Program-made: the position numbers and the translations under genes | Shown here: in pieces, positions 36,401-47,380 of the stretch | Position numbering within the stretch: the stretch's first letter is position 1 | How the letters are laid out: each line of letters begins with the position of its first letter | DNA from: Antedon mediterranea | Taxonomy: Eukaryota > Echinodermata > Crinoidea > Comatulida > Antedonidae | NCBI RefSeq assembly: GCF_964355755.1 | Contig: NC_092674.1 | Span: 11,413,001 to 11,477,000 of the forward strand | DNA: 64,000 bases | Direction of reading: 5' to 3' | The notes under the pieces: generated by a model | Told to the model about the DNA's origin: nothing | Database searches by the model: none | What the model saw: the letters and a program-made list of their open reading frames with translations, nothing else

Positions 36401-39400
36401 TAACTTTTAGATTTATTATAATTTCAATATCACTTATTTTTTATATGTTTTTTTAACAGAACATTAAACCTGAAGATGGGAATTATCGGACAGATGGAAA
36501 ACGTGTTCGAGAAAACTTAAAAAAAGCCAAAGTATGTTTTGTCAATCCTGTGATCTAGATTTAATTATAAAGTGGTAATTTTGTTTTAAATCGAAATTGT
36601 AGGCCTAAAGTTGTTTCTTTTTTGTGTATCTTTTAAAGACGTAGGGTGAGTCCCGTGTTCTCTGAACGTAGGGGAATGAGCTGTTAGGAGCTCATTGTAC
36701 TAAGCCTCGGCATTATGTGGTAGGGTAGCCAGTTCCTTTCCACGCCGCCTTTTTTCTCCCTAGTATTTTCAACCAGGTACTCATTTTACAGCTGAGTGTA
36801 CTGGGAGTTGTCGGGTATTGAACCCGGGTCTATCTGTACGACAGTCAAGTGTCCTAACCACTCGGCTATCCAACTCCTCCGTTAAAGACCTATTGTCTGC
36901 CAAAAACATGAAAAAATAAGATTAATAAAATCAGGCTTTGAATAGCCAATTCGTAACCGGAAAAAAATAATATTTTCACTTATAAAAGGACAAAATAAAC
37001 GGTTAAATTCAACCAAAAACCAATTGGCTGCCAGCCAATTTGACCAAAGTTTTTTTGGTAAAAGTTAGTAAATGTAATATTACAATTGCATATTCAACAC
37101 AAAAATTAAAAAAGTTATTTTTTTCATATGCCCTGGCACATTTATATTGTTAGCATCAATTATGTTTAATATATTAACTTTAAAGAAAAATTATATTTCA
37201 GGCTCTGTATAATTCTTTATCAGAAGAACTGTACATTTCAACACTTCAACTTCCAAACATTCTACATCCAGACACTGTAAGTAACTAACTTCTACTAAAT
37301 CTAGATATAGATAAGAAAAAAGTGCGTAAAATGTATATAATTTACAGTATTCATACATTGTTTAATAACTGTAAATAATGAGTTGGCACGGCATTTTCCT
37401 GCTGTGGCATGCCTGACATACCCATTATATATAGATGCCAATATCTTTAGATAGGACCCTCTGATTTTATGTATTGTAGCACCCTCTATAGTTTAATAAA
37501 ACTCTCCCAATATTTCATTTTTCCAAGTTGGAAGGTTTTATACTGACATGTGAATAAAAATATTTTTTTTTAGCCATCAAAAGATATGGTTATTGAAGTG
37601 AAGGGTGAGAAACCACAATTCATCAAAAACCATGTTCAGTTTGGGTCTGAAAATCATCTATTAAGTTATAAGTAAGTTAATTTTTCTCCAGATTTCACAA
37701 AAAGAAACTTAAAATCTTATGTATGGTCATGACGGGACCTTTTAGAATGTAAAATGTCAATCTAAAACTATGAGATTTGGGTATTCCCAATTTTAGACCT
37801 TAATGTGGTGGGGTAAGAGGCAGCTGGCCCCTATTTAGGCTAAATGTTGATATTTTCAATTCAAAAGAAAGGACATTAAGATCAACAAACACTTAATTTT
37901 ACACTTATTATTATTTCAAAATCCTAAATCCACCATTGATATTCCGTTCTTTAAATACAAATTGTGCGATGCTTTGATATCATTAATTGTAGTATTCATA
38001 TTACATACCTTTTTTTGAAGGTTTCAATTCAAAATCTTCCCTATGTACCATATACATTATAAAATTAATATTGTAGAATAATAAAAACAAGTATATGATG
38101 TTCACTTTCTTCTAGCCATGATGTAGTACATCCTGGTACCTGTTATTTACATAGTGATTTGGCATTACTTGAGATGGCACTACAACGGTGGATGACTGAT
38201 GCTTTAATAAAGAAAGGTTTTACAAGGTTCTCAAGCCCTGATATGTATAAACCTATAGCATTGGTATGTGTGTATTACCGTATATTTCGGTGTATAAGTC
38301 GCACTTTTGACACGCAAATTTGACCTCTAAATTAAGGGTGCGTCTTATACACCGAACATAAATGCCTCACCACACAGATTGTACATAGGCCTAGCCTAGG
38401 CCTATCGTCACCTCGTTTGCTAGGCCTGAGTAGGCTAGGCCTAGCTAAAGTAACTAACTAACGTAACGGCAACCTGCTTCTGCCTAGTTTTCAAGGCATT
38501 TTAGCATGATGTTATACTAAAAATATGATGAAAAGATTTGTTCATTATGGCGATAAAATTTAATTTGTAAACGTTTACGTACGATTGGAATAGTATTTAT
38601 TTATACAGTAGTTATACGCACGATCGCCGTACCCCCAGCGCAAGCCCTTCTTGGCGGCCACATGGTGTACGGTATTCGACTAGTATATTCTCCAGGTGAT
38701 TATAGCATGGACCTAGCGTATACACTTCTTAGATACATGGATACTAATCGAATACGATTGTCCGTGAAAACGTCCGCCCTCTCGAAATGATCGAGCGAGG
38801 CTAGCACACATATGTACGTGTATACACACATGGTCATGCACTCGATGTTGCGGCTGTTGAGGCTGGGCGCGGCCAAGCCTAGGTAAGAAAAAACCTAAAT
38901 AAAGGACGCCGTTGCAGATATAACAAAATATATTATTACAATAATATTGATTACAATTTAAAAAAACATTGTTTTGATGAAATATAAGGTGCGTCTTATA
39001 CACCGACGATATAAAAAATACCGATATTTTACTCTCAGTTAGGGGGTGCGTCTTATACAAAGGTGCGACTTATACACCGAAATATACGGTAAATGCTAAA
39101 TCTGGTCACAGTAAAATGTAACATTAGAGAATATCCAGTTGTATTTCTAGGCCTAGTACTACTACTTTTGGTGAACTTAGTAACTGATAATTGTTAAAAT
39201 GAGACAGTTTTATTATTTAATTATTTATTTTATCATTATTTATTTTAAGCTATGTTTGTCTTTTAGGAAGCATATGGAGTTGATATAACAAATCCAGAAC
39301 AGGTAAACATTTCACCAGTGTATCGTGGCAGAACAAATGTATTGCTACACATATTATAAAATGGTGTAGAAAAAATGCAGTACAAAACTATGTTTCTTAC

Positions 39401-42400
39401 TGAAGAAGATTAATTATTAGTAGATAAGAGTAATATAGAGTTCTGCGGTTTATGTATCTCAGTTCAGTGTATCTTTAATGCAAACTGTCGCTGGACCCAT
39501 TCAGACTTACCTGGGTAAGTTGGTTACCCACCAAAGTTAGCAATAATTGGTCCATAAAGCTAACCTAATGGAAAATAACCAACCAATTTATAGCCCATTT
39601 TTAACAATCAATTTTGTGCAGTATTTTAAATAGTAGAAATGAATTTAGGTCATTTTGGAGAGATATATTTATGATTTTGTGTGTTTTTTCTTTAGGTGTT
39701 TACGGTGCTAACTAGTGATAGTAATATGTACCTTACAGGCGTGTCATCAGCTGCTTTCGCAGGTAAGTGTCTGCAAATAGAACTCAAACCTAAGCCAGAA
39801 TTGACCATGGCAAGCATGCAGTGTACTGGTTGAGAAGGCATGGAGAGAATGAAGACAAAAAACTTAAATTACAGCCAATTAATAGTTATGTTTTCTGATG
39901 GTAGATGTACAACTATTGCGGACCTAGAATTAAAAATTGTAATGTAGGATACTGGTATGGACAATGCACTAGATTGGTCAAGACTCATAGAATTCTATTA
40001 CTTCCTATGGTTATAATCAATTAAGCTATGTACACATACACCATAGAAATGTGTACTATGTGTACAATGGCCAGTGGATAGGTAGATAATTGTTCAATTA
40101 TCAATCATCTGCATAGGCAGGGTATAGAAAAAATCAAAATAAAATATGTTGGAACTGCTTGAATATAAATGTATTACCAAATGTTTTGGACCTAGTCCAT
40201 CATCAGGCGAAGACATAAAACAAGACATATCATTCACAATATTAAATTTAATCAAACAAATCAGCCAATCAAAGATGTCAACAATCATTTAAGGCATAGT
40301 TATAAACTGTTACAAAGTAATGTAATACGTTCTTATTATTAGGTTTCATGGGAGTGAACTTATTTAGCAGTTAACTGTCCGTACCTTAAATTTATCTTGT
40401 GAACTGAGCCCATGCTTTGATTTAAATTTGACATGGCATGTTAAAAAACATTTTTTCGTAATAAATAACTAATGCTTTAGTTTTTTTACATTTTTCTAGC
40501 TTACTACATGATGGCAGTTCTTGAGTATAGTGAACTACCACAGAGGTTAGTGTACTACTCTGTCGTTGATTAATTGTTCTAACAACAGTGTAATCTGCAA
40601 TCTTCTAACTACAGTACACATAAAGTCCAAAATGTTTGCGTATTCTGTAATTAAGACGCTATTCAATTGTTGTTTGACGTTCATCGAAACTAAAGTCGCG
40701 AAAATGTAACACCAAAAAAAAATTTAGGGCCGCGAAAATGTTGGGCTATACAGTATACAAAAACTGGTGGTCAGAATGATGTTCAGTGCCTGATCATTGT
40801 GCTGGGAACTCGGTCTCTGTATCAATTTCATGATCTCAATATCTTGCATATTGATATGGCTTTCAGTTTACACTCCCAGCTAGAGTAGGTAAGACAGTTT
40901 TGTTAGCTTGCTAACATTTAATATTTAAATTTCCTCTGCATAATGCTTTTAATGATTACCATCAGCTTCTACCATGAAATGGTTGTGTACAGACATGTTC
41001 CTTAGATAATGCTTAACAAGTTTTTGTTTTGTTTTTGTAGATGTTTTTCTGTCGGAACTTATTATGATGCAACAAAAGGTATTGTCATACAATGATTTGC
41101 CTTATAGTATAGATGCTACTATACCAGATACTAAATTATGGACATTCTATTCTAAGATGAATATTGGCAAGAGATGGATAATGTCAATATTGTATATAAG
41201 CAATTAATTTTTAAGTTTTTATACATTCATGATTTAAATTCTTGTATGATACATTTGTTTGTTTTGTACTTAAATCATTCATCTGATTTTTTTTATAGAT
41301 TTTAAATCATTTACTGGTCTCCATAATTTGATGCAAAGGAAACAGATTGAGATTGGATGTCTATGCCATACAGATAGCGAGGAGGATGTTTTCAAACAGA
41401 TTGTTACAACGCTGTTTGATCTTTATTCAAAGCTTCCATTGCAATTAAGGTATTAGTTGATCTTTTTTAAAAATTTTATTCTAAACTAAACAAAAATTAT
41501 ACGGAATGAAGTTGCCCATTATTAAAATCGCAGTGATTAAAGTTTTGAAAAAGTTAATTCGGCAACTAAAATGGGCTATAAAAGAGTTAATTAAGAAATA
41601 GTGCATTTTTAGTATCTATAATTTACCTGAAAACTAACCAATCAAATGATTGTTTAGTTGTTCTCACCCAACCCAGGGTATAAAATGCTACAGTATACTG
41701 TATAATAGTATAAATAATTTTTTCTTAGACTAGTTGAAGTTAGTGTGCAAGACTTTTTACCTAGCATGTACAGAAAACAAGCTATTGAGGTGTGGCTTCC
41801 ATCAACGCAAGAATATCATGAGGTATATTTATAAACAAAATTCAATGTACAGTAACATTCTGATTATAGACTCGTACACTTTCACAATTGTTTTCTAATT
41901 TAATCCATAAATCACTTATTGCTGTGATTTTCTGAATAGATGGGAGGATATTCACCTCGAGCTACTTATGTAGTGCATTGTTTCTCACTTTTTATCATAA
42001 TTTACCATAAAACGAACATTTAAGAAAAGGGATGACCTGGTTTAATGTTTTTAAAGTATTATGCATTATTTTTACAAAACGTCAACAATTTTAGGGAAGG
42101 TGTCTTTAAATGAATGCAGCTGCAGTAGCCAAGTGATTAGGATACTTGACTCTAATGCAGGGGTCAATTTCTAAACTAAAATGACTCCTAGTCCACTTCA
42201 TAATGTTAGTGTATATATATAGCGCATTCCACAAACAATGTCTTCTCAATGCACTGTGGATTTGGATTTTACACTTTTCAAGTACATGCTTTGCAGTGCT
42301 GCCAACTACATCACTATTTCATTTGTCCACGCCAATGGCTGTGTGAAACATGTACTAGGTTTTTTAAAGTACACATGAGTGTACACTGGACCTACAGTTT

Positions 42401-44177
42401 ATAGTCCTTATCCGAGAAGACCACCAGAACCATGACGCGAGTAAGCTTCGAACCCTTGCCATAATGCTATGGATTACCGTTCCACTGTTTTAACCGCTCG
42501 ACCACTCACTACTTAGCTCTGTAATAACTACCTGGTTAAGAAATACTAGGGAGTAAATTGCAGCATGGAAAGGAACTGGTGACACATAATGCTTTGTGCA
42601 ATAAGCTCCTAACAGCTCATTCTCCATGTTTAGAAAGAATACAGGACTCGCCATTTACTTAAATTTATGTACGATTCTAAAAACATTTTGTTGTTGATAT
42701 TTGTTAGGTTGCCTCTGTTTATAGCTGTAGAGATTACGTCAGTAGACGTTTAAAGATACGATATCCAGCTGATTCAAAACAAACTGCTGCTTTAAGCAGA
42801 AAGAGACTCCATGCACACACAGTAAGATAAAACCATATTTAATTGTTGTTTTTCATGCTAAGTTATATAACATAACTCTTTTAAATAATATATCAAGATG
42901 ATAATTTAATAAAACAATGTATGTTGAGAAGCATGTCAGTACTTATAAACCTCCAATTTAAAGAAAATTACATCAAATTTACTATACTTCAATCTAGTTG
43001 TTTGAACATATGCATATTCTTGCATAGAAACATTTAGTATAGTAACACAGTACAGCACCAATATGTATTACACAATAATACTACCACTGTTGTTTTTGTT
43101 TTAAAAATTGTTTTCTGTGTATGTCTATGTTGAAGCATGAATACAAATTATAATAATAATAATAACAATAGTTCATTCTTATATAGCGCATATAAGCAAG
43201 CTTTCAATGCGCTGAACATTATTACCCCAGTCATTTCTTGGATAAAATGCGTATGGAAACATACTCCCATAATGCAGCTAGTAATCAGCACAAAGTTGTC
43301 TTGATTTACACCTGGGTGGAGAGAGACAAACGTAAGTAAAGTACCTTGCCTAAGGATACAAGCAATGCGGCGAGAGTTCAACACACTGCGCCACACGCCC
43401 TCACAAATATATTGAAAATGCAAGTTTCTGTTTCAACAAGAAACTTTCGATATATTTACTTTGATGTCTAGTTTTTTAATGTCGACATTGTTGAAAATAT
43501 TGTTCACTAAAAATATTAAATTTTTCAAATATATTTTTATAGATTCATGGAACAGCAGTTCAAATACCTGTGCTGCTAGCTGTGTTATTGGAATCATGCC
43601 AATCAGAGGTAGAAATAAAATATATTTGACCAAATAGTGCTATTGAAAATTAGATATAAAGTAAATTATTATAGACAGAAAGACAGGATTTTCTGTAATC
43701 TTAAATTTATTCCTATGATATGTGAAGCTGTATTAATGAAAATCAATCAATCGTTCCATTTTTAAAAGCGCCATTCCAACAGTCATTGCTTATGGCGCTG
43801 AACTTGCATTTAAGATACTGTACAAATTGTCTATTTGATTAGGTACTTTTTTATTTCTAAGCCGGATTCCAAAAACATTTGTTCAAGAGAGGCCTATAGT
43901 AGTTAATTTTTGAACTTTTTTAAACAATCATTTATTTTCAATTGAAAAGGTGCTTTTTGAAAAAAACAGAACATCTTGAATTTTAGGTCGATTTTTTAAG
44001 GCCGACTTTTTTATGCCTGAGATGCTTGAGATACAATACAATGTGGTTAGTGCCTATGCACTGAAGTGTGTGACTACGGAAGCTTTTGATAATATCTTTT
44101 AATAACATTATTTATTTCAGAACAACAGCTTTGTAATACCAGCAGAGCTAAAGGAGTTTGTTCCAAAAGCAGTTTAA
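33446..44177 (+). CDS. SLIMP-like degenerate mitochondrial seryl-tRNA synthetase paralogue
   Basis: Exons: 33446-33847, 35509-35610, 36460-36531, 37202-37276, 37574-37671, 38116-38263, 39267-39302, 39696-39762, 40500-40545, 41041-41078, 41299-41449, 41729-41822, 42708-42821, 43543-43608, 44121-44177. Consensus splice sites; all join in phase to 521 codons (human SARS2 is 518). Residues 1-75 have many Arg/Ser and no acidic residue, as in a mitochondrial presequence. A helical-arm region (~105-192) precedes a class II core. Motif 3 keeps VWLP...EV and C-x-DY-x-SRRL (450-458), then HTIHGTA. However, the TxE serine site is SSA, motif 2 CYRAET reads YYDATK, and the later GLYRVHHF reads GLHNLMQR, so the ATP- and serine-binding arginines and glutamates are lost. 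Aminoacylation is therefore unlikely. Insect SLIMP, a non-catalytic partner of mitochondrial SerRS, is the best-known parallel. A start at M63 is possible. Confidence 0.9.
35638..36313. mobile_element. 676-bp pogo-like MITE containing 50-bp tandem repeats
   Basis: Tips CAGTAAAATTCC and (inverted) CAGTAGAACTCA, flanked by TA (35636-35637, 36314-36315). Near the left end, GGGTACGTTCACAC and the following ~36 bases repeat with a 50-bp period from 35680 (copies at 35680, 35730 and 35780). CAG tips and a TA target suggest a pogo-like element. It lies in intron 2 of the SerRS-like gene. Confidence 0.6.
36640..36881 (-). repeat. tRNA-derived SINE
   Basis: On the minus strand the A box TAGCCGAGTGGTTA and B box GGGTTCAATACCC have proper spacing, followed by a tail with TACCTGGTTGAAAATACTAG, GGAAAGGAACTGG and GAGCTCCTAACAGCTCATT. 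The tail also occurs at 42525-42660. The head abuts the TTAA element that begins at 36886. It is intronic in the SerRS-like gene. Confidence 0.75.
36886..37140. mobile_element. TTAA-family MITE, right end eroded
   Basis: Starts AGACCTATTGTCTGCC after TTAA (36882-36885), then AAACATGAAAAAATAAGATT and AATCAGGCTTTGAATAGCC as in the copies at 2308-2480 and 19926-20203. The right tip is unclear. It lies in the intron before exon 4 of the SerRS-like gene. Confidence 0.6.
38278..39089. mobile_element. 812-bp TA-flanked element with TTCGGTGTATAAGTCGCAC tips
   Basis: The ends CCGTATATTTCGGTGTATAA are exact inverted copies of 28 bases continuing as GTCGCAC, flanked by TA (38276-38277, 39090-39091). 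Variants of GTGCGTCTTATACACCGA recur subterminally at least three times. The same kind of tip (CCGTATTTTTCGG...TATAAG.CGCAC) is common to old DNA elements in many animals. It lies in intron 6 of the SerRS-like gene. Confidence 0.75.
42115..42660 (+). repeat. SINE interrupted by a second SINE in reverse
   Basis: The outer SINE (plus) has a head near 42128-42165 (TAGCCAAGTGATTAGGATAC, decayed B box) and a tail from ~42525 (CTACCTGGTTAAGAAATACT, CTCCTAACAGCTCATT) matching the SINE at 36640-36881. Between them, ~42195-42515 is a second tRNA-derived SINE on the minus strand: A box TGGTCGAGCGGTTA, B box GGGTTCGAAGC, then a core GGATAAGGACTATAAAC and GGTCCAGTGTACAC, which resembles SINE cores conserved among invertebrates. 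It lies in intron 12 of the SerRS-like gene. Confidence 0.7.
43150..43410 (-). repeat. tRNA-like SINE with TATATAGCGC terminus
   Basis: On the minus strand GTGGCGCAGTGTGTTGAA resembles a tRNA A box; on the plus strand the other end reads TTCTTATATAGCGCATATAA then CAATGCGCTGAACATTATTA. A partly similar terminus (TATATAGCGCATTCCAC) is part of the SINE at 42215. It lies in intron 13 of the SerRS-like gene. Confidence 0.55.
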
Positions 44178-44202
44178 CTTGTATGAGGTAACAAAATGTC
44201 AA

Positions 44203-44208
44203 AATAAA
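44203..44208 (+). promoter_or_regulatory. Polyadenylation signal of SerRS-like gene
   Basis: AATAAA lies 25 bases after the TAA stop (44175-44177), giving an unusually short 3' UTR. Alternative AATAAA motifs farther downstream lie inside the Harbinger-like element. Confidence 0.5.
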
Positions 44209-44398
44209 GTGAAAAGCTGGATTATTTACAAGATGCTGCTAAAATTTGACAATTGTTCAGCAGCAAAGTGGCAATGGTACAACCTTTCAGCTGTCAAGAA
44301 TGCATTTCATATTTAAAGGTTTATTTTCATCAAGAAGTGGTTCTTTTGATTTAATTCAATATTCCAATTTTAATAATATTGTGTTTCAGTCTATATAA

Positions 44399-45663
44399 GG
44401 CCAAATAAAAAAAAATACTTGTTAAGCGTCACACCCTCATAAATTTTCAGGGGCGGGGGGACGGTTTTTTTTTTTTTTTTTTTACTTTTTATGGAGGTAT
44501 AATTTTGCGCGATGGACGTTTTGGCCCACTTTTTTTTAGGACGAAACGTCAAACTTTTAAAATGCGAAACAGAACAAAATTGACTATGTATGAAATATTA
44601 TTGCCGATGACAAAATTGAGTTTTGTATTGTTTATATCCAGACGTAATTAAAACATTAAATTTAATTGCCACCGAGCGAAATTGTAGGCCCTAGGCTAAT
44701 CCGTCCAAGCTGCCACCCCCGCCTCACTCATCGGCGGCCATGGTCCGCCGTCTCTCGCTCGACTCATCTATCCAGGAAATTCCCTATCGCGAGAAGCATG
44801 ATGTTGGTCTCAATATTAATACTAAATTATAGTGGGCTGATTTTGAAAACAGCTTACGGCATTTCTTAAGTGAATTTTTATTCAACGTATTCATTCTTCT
44901 TTGATGAATCCGTTGCCAATTGCTGTGTAAATCAGTATTTAAAGTTGTGATGCGAAAAGTGTGTGTAATTATTCCACAGGTAAACCAGGCATAAGAAAAC
45001 GCATCGCCGGGCCCATCGCCCAACAGGACCCTCGTGGTGTGCCGATCTCGAGCGCGAGATCATCGTAAACAAAATTGGTAGTCCATTATGTATGGGGTGT
45101 TTCCTATTTACGAACCTATAAAAAACGCGTTTCGACCACTGTGTAGGCAAAATATTTATTTCAGTAATCCCTAAATTGATAATCGTGTATTCTATCACGT
45201 GACTGATGATGTAATCCTCAGCGACGTACTAAATGCACGTGATTTAATGTGTTGGGGAAAAAGCTTGCTGTTTACCACACATGATTCGCGGTGCTATTCG
45301 CGTTTCCTTGACGTAAATCGGCGGCGTGTAAATGAAACAATTGTTTTCACCAAATTGCCGTTGTCGACATAGAGCGATCGGTGGCTAGCTAGCGTGGCTA
45401 AGCTAAGAAGTACGTATTTTTCAAAAATTACACCAGCCTAGCAAACATTTGCTAGTTTTGAAATTTTCAACTAGCAATTATAAAGAATCTACTAGCAAAA
45501 TGCTAGTTTGCTAGCGTGAATTTTGAGCCCTGCTCTGGAGCTGGGCCGGGCCGCTAAACTTTCCGTTGTATATGGGTAAAAAAAAAAAAAAAATAAAAAG
45601 AGAGGCGGCTGGATAATCAGGAGCGGGCGGTGACGCTTAACAAGTATGTTTTTTTATTTGGCC
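44399..45663. mobile_element. 1.27-kb PIF/Harbinger-like non-autonomous element
   Basis: The left end GGCCAAATAAAAAAAAATAC then TTGTTAAGCGTCAC is matched inverted at the right, and a 3-bp TAA repeat flanks both ends (44396-44398, 45664-45666). A TAA/TTA duplication and a GG-starting tip are typical of PIF/Harbinger. The interior is GC-richer, with CTAGCAAA words near 45430-45520. No transposase frame. It lies just downstream of the SerRS-like gene. Confidence 0.7.
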
Positions 45664-45666
45664 TAA

Positions 45667-46029
45667 TATTTCCCACAATTGTGCGTACACTTCACTGTTG
45701 GCATTTTGTATTTCTATACTATTTAAAATGAATCTATAATGTGAGTGTGTAGAACTTTATATTTGATTCACATGAATTAAAGTTTTAGACACAAGTCTCC
45801 AATCTGTTAACGTTTAAATTATCATTTTGCATAAATATAATCGTTTAGGAAATTTGAGTCACTACCTGCAAGTAATATTCACCAGTTATTGAAAACTGTT
45901 AGAATTAAACAATTGAACAAGACTTAACTTTAAAGTTAAAGTTTGGTTGTGGTTCTATACTGTCCTATAGAGCCGTTGTGTCTGAGCATTTCCTCAATAA
46001 TCTTCTTTCTCAGTGAAATCAAAATCAAA
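45667..46029. other. Convergent 3' flank
   Basis: No gene. Lies between the SerRS-like gene and its adjoining element and the minus-strand stop at 46030. No clear AATAAA was found for the minus-strand gene. Confidence 0.4.
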
Positions 46030-46534
46030 TTATTTTATGCCAATACCAATTATGTCCACGATCTTTTCAAGATCGTGTGATTTTCTTTCGCCAGGAATAT
46101 CACTAATAGATTCTTCAAGACTGTAGAGAGTCCACAAAAATCACAGTTAAGGGCCTTATGCTTTCATTATACTAAGAATTTACAATCTGAAGGAACATGA
46201 ATTACACTGGAAAAAGAATTAGTAGATCCAACACTGTTGCACTCTTCACTTTCACTTCCTGTGTGTGTAATGTGCATTTAATTAGTATCCTTTTAAACCA
46301 TTGTTTTCATTCAAACATTCATGGATTTATATGGAAATTAAGTTGGTAACATCAACAACAAAAAATTAAATTTACCTTCAATTTTGTACATTAAAAACAT
46401 TTGAACATTTTTTTCAACTTTTGGCAGCGACATAAAAATAGTTTCTTTTTGTAATCCAAGTATCTCTTGTTCCCATTGATGAGAGTGGTTGGTTAGGATT
46501 GGTATTGTCATAGAGATGTCATGGTCCCAGAATC
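46030..46534 (-). CDS. Last two exons of an unidentified gene
   Basis: Exon 46534-46376 follows the acceptor cctacatccag and reads FWDHDISMTIPILTNHSHQW, then EILGLQKETIFMSLPKVEKN, ending in a donor with one base over. A final exon ends SISDIPGERKSHDLEKIVDI to TAA at 46030. It joins in phase if the acceptor is after ttgaag (46112). The stronger acceptor tctacag (46120) would give another open frame ending in TAA at ~46050, so the true 3' end is uncertain. Upstream exons must lie beyond the repeat block or outside the window. Not recognised; composition and splice sites look like real coding sequence. Confidence 0.45.
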
Positions 46535-46544
46535 CTGGATGTAG

Positions 46545-47300
46545 GTGATATTGCAGCAAGTCTCTAAGATAATGATTTCTAATTTATTGATACAAAGGTC
46601 ATTTTTTACCTTGTAAGTGAAACCACCATTTTTATTTATGTATACAGCAACCCCACTCCCTTTCCTATTTCGATCATTTCTAAAAATGTCAAAATCTTTT
46701 ATAGCGACATCATTATCGGTAATATAATTATCAAGGCGAGTTTCATTTAGACATAAAATATCAATACAATTATTTTCCATTAAATATTTGATTTCTTCAA
46801 AATTTTCTGGTAAAGTTACTCCATTTAAACTAGCAATATTTTTTTGTCAAATACATTGCAATTTTCTGTTAAGATATTTGAAGTTTTGAAAGCATTTAGG
46901 TCTAAGCATAGAGATATTATAATATCTCTATGGTCTAAGCTATTGTTGCACAGTTCTGGGTCAATGGTTTCCTTTGTTTCATGTAATGAGTGCTTATTAT
47001 TTCTGGTGTTTTGTTCTTCTTTGTTTTCCTGAACTTCCTGTTTGGAGCAATTGTAAATAAAATCTTGGGAAAATTTATTATCTGCTTTGCTAACTTCTGT
47101 TGAAATTAAGAAAATATCTATATTCAGGCTATTTTTGGCAAAACTTTCTTTGCCATACAGTGCAGATACAATATCTTGAAAGTGGGATGCAATTTCAAAA
47201 GCATCAAAATTAACGTCACTGCAATCATTTGTACCTGTATGCAAGACTACACTTTCCACATGGCTTAAGGTCTAGATTTGCCAGCTCCATTCCTAGTTGA
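46545..47300 (-). pseudogene. CR1-like LINE relic: ORF1 esterase-like part and endonuclease start
   Basis: Minus strand, 5' to 3': a frame with VVLHTGTNDCSD (47259-46825), reminiscent of the GTND block of SGNH/GDSL esterase domains in some CR1-type ORF1 proteins, then NIASLNGVTLPENFEEIKYL and CIDILCLNETRL (46850-46710), then RKGSGVAVYINK. The last blocks match the start of the APE-type endonuclease domain of non-LTR retrotransposons (LNE-T near the metal-binding Glu; GGVAVY). It breaks off before the catalytic core and has stops between parts. The end at ~46545 abuts the exon of the unidentified gene. Confidence 0.65.
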
Positions 47301-47380
47301 GTTATCACAGCCACTCTCATTGTAATAACTGATGTATCTTGAAATCCTCATGTTTTTATATGTTTCAACATAGTTTCCTA

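Noticed and set aside
36640-36885. Possible tRNA-Ser/Leu gene on the minus strand
   Set aside because: The acceptor stem does not pair, and a SINE tail shared with 42.5-42.66 kb follows the head.
44666-45198. ORFs inside the Harbinger-like element
   Set aside because: No Harbinger transposase or Myb-like motif; probably chance frames in GC-richer filler.
46059-46079. Perfect hairpin CACGATCTT-TTC-AAGATCGTG
   Set aside because: Lies within the likely final coding exon (HDLEKIV on the minus strand). A 9-bp stem is not rare enough to call a terminator in an animal genome.
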